A stretch of DNA of 64,000 nucleotides from Lentisphaerota bacterium (lineage in GTDB: Bacteria > Verrucomicrobiota > Lentisphaeria > Victivallales > Victivallaceae): contig SUVW01000003.1 in NCBI GenBank assembly GCA_015061815.1, forward strand, positions 1-64,000, given 5' to 3'. The position numbers and the translations under genes are program-made. The notes below the pieces were generated by a model, which saw only the letters and a list, made by a program, of their open reading frames with translations, searched no databases and had not been told where the DNA came from. This document shows, piece by piece, positions 1 through 6,357 of this stretch (its first letter is position 1; each line of letters opens with the position of its first letter).

Positions 1-1235
1 CTTTTGCAGAAATTTTTCTTGCATCCGGAATCACAACAGGAATTGTTCTTGCGGGATATATCGTTTATACTTTATTGCAGACAAAATATCAGCTGATCTA
101 CTGGATCCAGGTTTTGGAACTGATCGCGTTTCACTGGGATATCGGTTGGTTTTATCAGGGAAAAGAAGATTTCAAGAGTCTGCTTTACCGTAATTTTCTG
201 GTAAAAATGCTTTATATTATTTTAATCTTTTCCTTTATCAGATCTCCGGAAGATCTGCCTCTTTATGTACTCTTCCGGGTCGGAACATTTCTTGTGGGCG
301 GAGCGACTCTGCTTTGTCCGGTGTTTTTCCAGTGCTGGAAAGAGAAGATCCGAGTCAGTTTTTCTGCAGTGCCGTATCATATCAAAAAAATGATTCCGCT
401 TTTCATTCCGCAAATCGCCATTCAGGTTTACACCGTATTGGATAAAACCATGATCGGAGTTATCACGCAATCGCCCTATCAGAATGGCTGTTATGAAGAA
501 GCGATGAAAGTGATCCGGGTATTGATGAACTTTGTCGGTGCGGCGGCGGGGGTTCTGATGCCCCGGATCGCTTCACTCCATGCAGCGGGAAATACGGAGG
601 AGATCAGAAAAAAACTCTCTATGGGAATCCGTTTTGTCTGTCTGATCACTCTGCCGATGATTGCCGGAGTTATTATAGTAGCCCCGATATTTATGCCGTG
701 GTTTCTGGGTCCCGGTTTTGATGACACTGTAATATTGCTGCAAACATTGGGAGTTCTGTTTTTAGTAATTGGAATCGGAAGAGTTACAGGAAGCTGCTTA
801 CTGGCGGTCAAAAAAGAGAATCTTTATACACGAAATGTCTGTATCGGAGCGGTGATGAATTTTCTTTTGAACTTATGGCTGATAAACCGTTATCAAGCAC
901 AAGGAGCGGCGATTGCTTCGGTTATAGCCGAAGTGATTGTTACCGCCCTGATGTTCTATGAATGCCGTCACTATCTGAATGCAGGAAAAACAGTCAAAAT
1001 GTTCTCTTTATACTTATTATGTGCGGCAGCTATGACGGGATTTCTTATGGCAATAATCAACTGTATCACTCTCAACGCATTCTGGAAGTTAAGTATATTA
1101 TCAATCTCCGGAGCTGTAATGTATGGCGCTGTTTTATTGGTGATAAAAGATGATCTTATATACAGTGTAATAAAAACACTGTTCCGGAAATTCACGGACA
1201 GTTTCCGGAAAAACATTAAAGAGGATTGTAAATGA
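1..1235 (+). CDS. Polysaccharide flippase (Wzx/MATE-like), 5' truncated by window
   Basis: This multi-pass membrane protein probably flips lipid-linked oligosaccharide repeat units across the inner membrane. The reading frame is open from base 3, upstream of the TTG start in the ORF track, so the true start lies outside the window. Many hydrophobic segments are visible. The stretch around KKMIPLFIPQIAIQVYTVLDKTM matches the conserved central region of polysaccharide-biosynthesis flippases, and repeated six- to seven-helix blocks follow. The stop codon overlaps the ATG of the truncated GT2 fragment (ATGA), so the two are translationally coupled. The downstream glycosyltransferase and UDP-galactopyranose mutase genes support an O-antigen or capsule role. 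Family assignment is firm; the substrate is unknown. Confidence 0.85.
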   Translation, partial: FAEIFLASGITTGIVLAGYIVYTLLQTKYQLIYWIQVLELIAFHWDIGWFYQGKEDFKSLLYRNFLVKMLYIILIFSFIRSPEDLPLYVLFRVGTFLVGGATLLCPVFFQCWKEKIRVSFSAVPYHIKKMIPLFIPQIAIQVYTVLDKTMIGVITQSPYQNGCYEEAMKVIRVLMNFVGAAAGVLMPRIASLHAAGNTEEIRKKLSMGIRFVCLITLPMIAGVIIVAPIFMPWFLGPGFDDTVILLQTLGVLFLVIGIGRVTGSCLLAVKKENLYTRNVCIGAVMNFLLNLWLINRYQAQGAAIASVIAEVIVTALMFYECRHYLNAGKTVKMFSLYLLCAAAMTGFLMAIINCITLNAFWKLSILSISGAVMYGAVLLVIKDDLIYSVIKTLFRKFTDSFRKNIKEDCK

Positions 1236-1375
1236 GCGTAAAAATATCCGTCTGCATCCCGGTTTACGGGGTGGAAAAATACATCGAAAGATGCGCCCGC
1301 AGTTTGTTTGAGCAAACTATGCGGGCCGGGATGCATTTTTTATTTGGCGTGTATCAACTTTTCTCTGGCAAGTAA
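1232..1375 (+). pseudogene. GT2 glycosyltransferase 5' fragment (relic or recombination donor)
   Basis: This 47-codon frame begins MSVKISVCIPVYGVEKYIE and is almost identical over its first 31 residues to the full GT2 protein encoded at 3242. A 73-bp stretch is identical in DNA. After QTMR it diverges into an unrelated 15-residue tail and stops, so the nucleotide-sugar site (the VNDCTPD region of the full copy) is missing. Its ATG overlaps the flippase stop, the position expected for an intact next gene of the operon. I read it as the broken-off original start of the GT2 gene. It could also be an internally deleted copy. Confidence 0.85.
1253..1325 (+). repeat. 73-bp perfect direct repeat, copy 1 (GT2 start)
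   Basis: This stretch is identical to 3263-3335. Both copies lie in the same codon phase, beginning 21 bases after their respective ATG. Recombination between them would delete 2010 bp and leave an intact GT2 frame coupled to the flippase. Confidence 0.95.
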
Positions 1376-1405
1376 AATATACAGAAAAATTAAAGGTATA
1401 AAATA

Positions 1406-2452
1406 ATGAAGATAACTCATCCGATAGATTTTGTCATTCCCTGGGTTGATGGCAATGATCCGGCATGGCAGGCTGAACGGGCAAAGTACAGCGATGATTC
1501 CGGAGACTCAAGAATTGTTCGTTTCCGCGATTGGGGGCTTTTGCCTTATTGGTTCAGGGGGGTGGAAAAATTTGCCCCCTGGGTAAATAAAGTCCACTTC
1601 ATCACCTGGGGCCATGTGCCAAAATGGCTGAATATAGAGCATCCGAAACTGCATATTGTCAATCACAAAGACTATATTCCTGAAAAATATCTTCCGACAT
1701 TCAGTGCCAATCCGATTGAGTTGAATATACACAGGATCGATGGCTTGGCAGAACATTTTGTCTACTTCAATGACGATATATTTTTAACCAAACCGGTGAA
1801 AGAAACAGATTTTTTCCGGAATAGTCTGCCGTGTGATACAGCGGTTTTAGGACCTGCGAATCTTTTTCTTCCAGATAACGGCATACCCCTTCCGGAAAAT
1901 GTTTTTTCCATGGGGTTCAATGATATTATGGTCATAAATCACCGCTTCAACAAAAAAGAAGTCTTAAAAAAGTATTGGTACAAATTTTTTTCACCGAAAT
2001 ACGGAAAAACAGGGATCAGTTCATTCTTGCAATTACCTTACCGGCAGATTTATGGATTTTATGTTCACCATCTGCCATCGGCTTTCAGAAAATCGATGCT
2101 CGGCCTGGTTTGGCAGGAAAATCCTGAAATAATGGACCACACCTGTCAAAATAAATTCCGTAAATTTACAGATGTCAATCAGTGGCTGGTGCAATATTAT
2201 CAATTTTGTACCGGAAACTTTGTGCCGGTTTCTCCAGGTCGCGGAAAGTGCTTTGATATTTTCAAGGAAGGGATGGAGGCTTTCAGGGCAATCAAGAAAC
2301 AAAAGTATAAGATGATCTGCTGCAATGATTCGGCAGATGCAGATTTTGAACTTGCATCCAAGCAGTTACACGATGCTTTCAGCAGTATATTGCCGGATAA
2401 ATGTTCTTTTGAGATAACGGACAAGACGGACAAGAACGGACAGAACGGTTAA
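1406..2452 (+). CDS. Stealth family sugar-phosphate transferase
   Basis: Stealth proteins transfer hexose-1-phosphate units to build phosphodiester-linked capsule or wall polymers, related to CpsY/SacB and the eukaryotic GNPTAB. The N-terminus IDFVIPWVDGNDPAW (residues about 8-22) is conserved region 1. The stretch LNIHRIDGLAEHFVYFNDDIFL near residue 115 is conserved region 2. A later HHLPSAFRKSML segment resembles region 3. There is no signal peptide, so it acts at the cytoplasmic side. The last codons, encoding TDKTDKNGQNG, run into an 'acggacaag' repeat that belongs to the flank of the next gene, so the C-terminus may have been reshaped by insertion of that element. Start: ATG preceded by AAAGG. 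Confidence 0.88.
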   Translation: MKITHPIDFVIPWVDGNDPAWQAERAKYSDDSGDSRIVRFRDWGLLPYWFRGVEKFAPWVNKVHFITWGHVPKWLNIEHPKLHIVNHKDYIPEKYLPTFSANPIELNIHRIDGLAEHFVYFNDDIFLTKPVKETDFFRNSLPCDTAVLGPANLFLPDNGIPLPENVFSMGFNDIMVINHRFNKKEVLKKYWYKFFSPKYGKTGISSFLQLPYRQIYGFYVHHLPSAFRKSMLGLVWQENPEIMDHTCQNKFRKFTDVNQWLVQYYQFCTGNFVPVSPGRGKCFDIFKEGMEAFRAIKKQKYKMICCNDSADADFELASKQLHDAFSSILPDKCSFEITDKTDKNGQNG

Positions 2453-2456
2453 TGTC

Positions 2457-2475
2457 AGCATCTGTAATATCTGTT
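2457..2475 (+). repeat. Left flanking repeat of the four-helix-bundle gene
   Basis: The sequence agcatctgtaatatctgtt matches agcgtctgtaatgtctgtt at 3120-3138 with two mismatches. The pair brackets the four-helix-bundle gene as direct repeats. Just upstream (about 2416-2449) lie short 'acggacaag'-type repeats. Confidence 0.7.
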
Positions 2476-2511
2476 TAATCAGCTTAAAAAACAGTCGGGA
2501 GAAATAAAAAA

Positions 2512-3102
2512 ATGAGCGACGATCGATCTTCTTTGCTCCAGCCATCCGGCGGTTACCGCAAATTGCGGGCATTCACCCTGGCGCAGCTGTGCTATGATAT
2601 AACTGTCCGTTTTGTGGAATTATATATCCCGAAAAATTCCCGAACCACCGATCAAATGGTGCAAGCTGCCCGCAGTGGAGTACAAAATATTGCAGAAGGA
2701 TCCTGTGCTTCCGCGACCAGTTCGCGCACAGAATTGAAATTGACCGGTGTCGCCCGTGCTTCACTGGAAGAGTTGCGTTTGGATTATGAAGATTTTTTAC
2801 GGCAGCATGAAGCTGTACAATGGACAAAAGATCACCCTCTTTATCAGGAGTGTGTAAAATGTAAAATTTCCACGATGGAACAATTCCGGGAGTTTATTCT
2901 CTGGGCGTTGAGCCAAAATACTGATCATGGGAAATGTGCTGCCCAGGCGGCAATCGTCGCGAATGGGGCCTTAATGTTGATAAATATAACCAATTATCTG
3001 TTGGATAAACTATTAAGAAAGCAAGCGGAAAATTTTGAACAAAACGGCGGATTTTCTGAACGCATGATGCAAGTGCGGTTAAAAAAGCGCAGGAAAGAGT
3101 AA
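2512..3102 (+). CDS. Four-helix-bundle protein (S23/IVP family) with suffix domain
   Basis: This 196-aa protein belongs to the four-helix-bundle family first seen in 23S rRNA intervening sequences and related to the Avd accessory protein of diversity-generating retroelements. Recognisable stretches are LCYDITVRFVELYIPKNSRT, QMVQAARSGVQNIAEG and SRTELKLTGVARASLEELRL. The C-terminal 70 residues, with repeated Ala/Asn/Leu around NGALMLINITNYLLDKL, resemble the four-helix suffix domain. Its biochemical role is unknown. The gene is bracketed by direct repeats and followed by a 10-bp tandem array, which suggests it arrived as a small element. It sits among unrelated glycosyltransferase genes. No reverse transcriptase or template/variable repeat pair is present. 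Start: ATG after GGGAGAAATAAAAAA. Confidence 0.85.
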   Translation: MSDDRSSLLQPSGGYRKLRAFTLAQLCYDITVRFVELYIPKNSRTTDQMVQAARSGVQNIAEGSCASATSSRTELKLTGVARASLEELRLDYEDFLRQHEAVQWTKDHPLYQECVKCKISTMEQFREFILWALSQNTDHGKCAAQAAIVANGALMLINITNYLLDKLLRKQAENFEQNGGFSERMMQVRLKKRRKE

Positions 3103-3119
3103 CGATCAGTCATGTCCGT

Positions 3120-3138
3120 AGCGTCTGTAATGTCTGTT
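3120..3138 (+). repeat. Right flanking repeat of the four-helix-bundle gene
   Basis: The sequence agcgtctgtaatgtctgtt is the partner of 2457-2475. It merges into the tandem array, whose unit tgtctgttaa seems to be an amplified piece of this terminus. Confidence 0.7.
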
Positions 3139-3230
3139 AATGTCTGTTAATGTCTGTTAATGTCTGTTAATGTCTGTTAATGTCTGTTAATGTCTGTTAA
3201 TGTCTGTTAATGTCTGTTAATGTCCGTTCA
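3131..3230 (+). repeat. 10-bp tandem repeat array (tgtctgttaa, 9 perfect copies plus one degenerate)
   Basis: Nine exact head-to-tail copies of tgtctgttaa (3131-3220) are followed by tgtccgttca. The array ends directly at the Shine-Dalgarno AAAGGAG of the GT2 gene. Every copy contains TAA, and because the period is 10 it places stops in several frames. There are no spacers, so it is not a CRISPR. Copy number is likely to vary by slippage. Confidence 0.97.
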
Positions 3231-3241
3231 AAGGAGTTTTT

Positions 3242-4258
3242 ATGAGTGTAAAAGTTTCAGTATGCATCCCGGTTTACGGGGTGGAAAAATACATCGAAAG
3301 ATGCGCCCGCAGTTTGTTTGAGCAAACTATGCGGGAAGACATTGAATTTGTCTTTGTCAATGACTGTACCCCGGATAGAAGCATTGAGATTTTAGAGCAA
3401 ATCCTGTCGGAGTATCCTCACCGTAAAGAGCAGACAAAAATCATCCACCATGAACAAAACAAAGGGTTGGTTGCCGCCAGAAAAACCGGACTGGCATATG
3501 CTTCCGGGGAATACATCATTCACTGTGATTCTGATGATTGGGTTGAGCTGGATATGTATGAAAAGATGTATAATGCTGCGAAAGAAAATGATGCAGATAT
3601 GGTTTATTGTGATTATTTTGAAAACATCTCTTCCGGAAAGCAAAAAATAATTACAATCCCGCAATACAACTGTTGTGATACTCTATTAAAAAATATTCTT
3701 TCCGGAAAAGTTCATTGCTCTTTGTGTAACAAACTTTTCAAAAAAGATATCGTTTTGGCGGATGATATTTATGCTCCGGATGATATTTGTCTTTCTGAAG
3801 ACTTTCTAAGAGTTTCGCAGATGTTATTAAAATGTAAGAAAGTTGCCTGGTATTCAGAATCTTTTTACCATTACTTCAGGGAAAGAGAAAATTCTTATAC
3901 TTTTCCTGCGGCTTATAAAATAGAATATTTTAATGGAACTTGCCAAGTTGTGGACTTTTTGAAAGGTATATTGCCGCTGCATCAACAAAGAAATTTGGCA
4001 AACTTTCAGGCATTGTCTATGTTTAAGGCGATAAAACATAAATTATTGACAACAGAAGATTTTAAAAATCTGTGGTCTGCTGATCGCAGAAGAATATTGT
4101 TTGCTCCGAATCTCCATATCATCAAAAGACTTGTGATTTTAAGTGCCTTTGTATCATATCCTTTGACCACTGAAATTATAATGCAAATACAAAAATCATG
4201 CTTTTGTAATATTTTACTTAAAATCAGAAACTCATTAAAATTATTGTATTACAGGTGA
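3242..4258 (+). CDS. Family 2 glycosyltransferase
   Basis: This 338-aa GT-A fold enzyme transfers a sugar from a nucleotide donor onto the lipid-linked repeat unit. The N-terminus VSVCIPVYGVEKYIERCARS is the classic GT2 start. FVNDCTPD near residue 40 and HCDSDDWVE near residue 95 (the DXD-like metal site) follow. ATG lies 7 nt after a strong AAAGGAG. Its first 31 codons are duplicated at 1232. Base composition toward the 3' end is noticeably AT-rich compared with glf downstream, consistent with a different origin. The stop overlaps the GTG of the GT4 fragment (GTGA), so an intact GT4 gene probably once followed. Confidence 0.92.
   Translation: MSVKVSVCIPVYGVEKYIERCARSLFEQTMREDIEFVFVNDCTPDRSIEILEQILSEYPHRKEQTKIIHHEQNKGLVAARKTGLAYASGEYIIHCDSDDWVELDMYEKMYNAAKENDADMVYCDYFENISSGKQKIITIPQYNCCDTLLKNILSGKVHCSLCNKLFKKDIVLADDIYAPDDICLSEDFLRVSQMLLKCKKVAWYSESFYHYFRERENSYTFPAAYKIEYFNGTCQVVDFLKGILPLHQQRNLANFQALSMFKAIKHKLLTTEDFKNLWSADRRRILFAPNLHIIKRLVILSAFVSYPLTTEIIMQIQKSCFCNILLKIRNSLKLLYYR
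3263..3335 (+). repeat. 73-bp perfect direct repeat, copy 2 (inside GT2)
   Basis: Identical to 1253-1325; see that entry. It encodes residues 8-31 of the intact GT2 protein. Confidence 0.95.
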
Positions 4259-4416
4259 AAATAGTGAGAACAGCAATAGTTATAGCAGATATATCTTTGC
4301 GGGCAGGGACAGAAAGAGCTGTCAGTAATTTAGCAAACATTCTGGCTTCGAAACATAAAGTGACAATCATCAGCATTTGCAGCAAACCGGGAGTTTCAGA
4401 AGGTTACAACCAATAA
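4255..4416 (+). pseudogene. GT4 glycosyltransferase N-terminal fragment
   Basis: A GTG start overlapping the GT2 stop opens a 53-codon frame, VKIVRTAIVIADISLRAGTE then RAVSNLANILASKHKVTIIS. This is the typical first beta-alpha-beta unit of GT4/GT-B enzymes, with the GG-T-ER-like donor loop here reading RAGTERA. The frame stops after GYNQ, far short of the usual 350-400 residues, and glf starts 13 bp later. It is absent from the ORF track because of its size. I interpret it as a gene truncated by the event that brought in glf and the following gene. Confidence 0.75.
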
Positions 4417-4429
4417 GGATAAATAAACG

Positions 4430-5545
4430 ATGAAATATGATTATCTTCTCGTCGGGGCCGGACTTTTCAATGCGACTTTCGCAGCTCTCGCCCGCGAAGC
4501 CGGAAAAAGTTGTCTGGCCGTCGAAAAACGCAACCATATCGCCGGAAATATCTATACCGAAAATGTCGATGGCATCAATATACATCAATATGGCGCGCAC
4601 ATCTTTCATACCGATGATAAAGAGTGCTGGGATTTCGTCAACCGGTTTGCCGAATTCAACCGCTATACCAACAGTCCGGTGGCTCTCATCAATGGCAAAT
4701 TATTCAATCTGCCATTCAATATGAATACCTTTCACGCCATCTGGCCCGATGTCATCACCCCGGAACAGGCCCGAAAACGCATCGCAGAACAGGCCGGAGA
4801 AGTCAAAACACCACAAAACCTTGAAGAACAAGCCATTTCACTCGTCGGCAGAGATATTTACGAATTGCTCATCAAAGGCTACACCGAAAAGCAGTGGGGC
4901 AGAGCATGCACCGAACTTGCCGCCGATATCATCAAACGGCTGCCATTGCGTTTCACTTATGACAACAACTACTTCAATGACCGTTTTCAAGGCATCCCCA
5001 TCGGCGGATACACCGGAATGATCCGGAAAATGTTCGGTGATACCGAAATCCGCCTTTCCTGCGACTTCCTTGCCAATAAAAATGAATTGCCTCAACTGGC
5101 AGAAAAGGTAATTTATACCGGCACCATCGATTCTTATTTTGATTATTGTTTCGGCGAACTGGAATACCGTTCTTTGCGCTTTGAAACCGATAAATATCCC
5201 TGTCAGAATCAACAGGGCGTGGCGGTGATCAACCATACTTCAGCCTCGGTGCCGTACACCAGAACCATTGAACACAAACACTTTGAAGTTGAAAATAAAG
5301 ACGGATTCAATGCTCCTTACACCTTTGTCACCCGGGAATATCCGGCCGACTGGAAACGGGGAGATGAACCGTATTATCCGGTAAATAATATTCGCAATTC
5401 GGAAATTTATCAAAAATATTCCGATCAGGCGGCAAAAGAAAAAAATGTCATTTTCGGCGGCCGCCTCGGCATGTACCGTTACTTTGATATGGATGATACC
5501 GTCATCGCCGCCATAAATTGTTTCAAACAGCAGGTAAAACCATGA
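4430..5545 (+). CDS. glf: UDP-galactopyranose mutase
   Basis: This flavoenzyme interconverts UDP-galactopyranose and UDP-galactofuranose in the cytoplasm, supplying Galf for the surface polymer. The N-terminal FAD-binding motif VGAGLFNATFA (residues 7-17) is followed by EKRNHIAGN and by YGAHIFHT. The C-terminal FGGRLGMYRYFDMDD is the typical FAD-contacting end of the family. At 371 aa it has normal length. Its ATG follows AAGGATAAATAAACG. The stop overlaps the ATG of the DUF4422 gene (ATGA). GC content is higher than in the preceding GT2 gene, consistent with a module boundary near 4416. Confidence 0.95.
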   Translation: MKYDYLLVGAGLFNATFAALAREAGKSCLAVEKRNHIAGNIYTENVDGINIHQYGAHIFHTDDKECWDFVNRFAEFNRYTNSPVALINGKLFNLPFNMNTFHAIWPDVITPEQARKRIAEQAGEVKTPQNLEEQAISLVGRDIYELLIKGYTEKQWGRACTELAADIIKRLPLRFTYDNNYFNDRFQGIPIGGYTGMIRKMFGDTEIRLSCDFLANKNELPQLAEKVIYTGTIDSYFDYCFGELEYRSLRFETDKYPCQNQQGVAVINHTSASVPYTRTIEHKHFEVENKDGFNAPYTFVTREYPADWKRGDEPYYPVNNIRNSEIYQKYSDQAAKEKNVIFGGRLGMYRYFDMDDTVIAAINCFKQQVKP

Positions 5546-6312
5546 ATATCAAAATCATAGTTGCAGCTCACAAACCATATTTCATGCCGGATGATCCGGC
5601 ATATTTCCCGCTGCAGGCCGGAGCGGATATCAACCCTCCTCTTGCCTGGCAGGGAGATAACAGCGGTGAAAATATCAGTGCCAAAAACCGCAATTTCTGT
5701 GAATTGACCTGTCTTTACTGGGCATGGAAAAATCTTGATGCCGACTATCTCGGATTGGTTCACTACCGCCGCCATTTTTCCGGGAAATCCGCCTTTGATC
5801 CCAAAAAGCGGATCATAACTTCCCAAAAACTGGAAAAGCTTTTCAGTGATTGTGACATCATTATGCCAAAAAAACGCAATTACTTTATTGAAAGCAATTT
5901 TCAGCAATATATCCATGCCCATCATCCGGAAGACCTCGAGGTAACCGAAGCGGTCATAACGGAAAAATATCCCGATTATCTGCCGGCTTATAATGCAGTC
6001 ATGAAACGCTCCAGCGGCTACCGTTTCAATATGTGCATCATGCGCCGGGAACTCCTGAATGATTACTGCAAATGGCTCTTTGACATTCTCTTTGAAGTGG
6101 AAAAACGTCTGGATATTTCCAATTATTCAGCCTACGATGCCCGGGTTTTCGGCTTTATCAGCGAAAGATTGCTCGATATCTGGATCGAAAAAAACAACTT
6201 TAAGGTCACCGCGTTGCCACTGGTCAATCTTGAAAGCCAGCATTGGGGGAAAAAGATTTGCAACTTCCTGCTGCGCAAAATTTCCGGCGGCAAATGGGGC
6301 AGAACACACTGA
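5542..6312 (+). CDS. DUF4422 glycosyltransferase-like protein
   Basis: This protein of about 256 aa matches the DUF4422 family found in capsule and exopolysaccharide loci, where it is thought to act as a glycosyltransferase. Characteristic pieces are KIIVAAHKPY at the N-terminus, NFCELTCLYWAWKN and DYLGLVHYRRHF, which is the family signature. The ORF track begins 24 bases earlier, but the ATG at 5542 overlaps the glf stop and gives the conserved MNIKIIVAAHK start. Association with glf suggests it may handle Galf-containing units, which is inference. Confidence 0.85.
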   Translation: MNIKIIVAAHKPYFMPDDPAYFPLQAGADINPPLAWQGDNSGENISAKNRNFCELTCLYWAWKNLDADYLGLVHYRRHFSGKSAFDPKKRIITSQKLEKLFSDCDIIMPKKRNYFIESNFQQYIHAHHPEDLEVTEAVITEKYPDYLPAYNAVMKRSSGYRFNMCIMRRELLNDYCKWLFDILFEVEKRLDISNYSAYDARVFGFISERLLDIWIEKNNFKVTALPLVNLESQHWGKKICNFLLRKISGGKWGRTH

Positions 6313-6324
6313 CGGTGTCTGCCC
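6297..6324. terminator. Possible bidirectional terminator hairpin between convergent genes
   Basis: GGGCAGA-(a)-CAC pairs with GTG-TCTGCCC, a stem of 10 bp with one bulge, spanning the stop of the DUF4422 gene. No clear T-tract follows in either direction, so it may only be an mRNA 3' hairpin. Confidence 0.35.
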
Positions 6325-6357
6325 ACCGCTGCTTTTACGCAGTATCCCTCCCTGCCG

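Noticed and set aside
2512-3102. Diversity-generating retroelement (Avd)
   Set aside because: The four-helix protein is related to Avd, but no reverse transcriptase and no template/variable repeat pair with adenine-directed differences was seen.
3131-3230. CRISPR array
   Set aside because: The repeats are 10 bp and contiguous, with no spacers and no cas genes nearby; a simple tandem repeat explains it.
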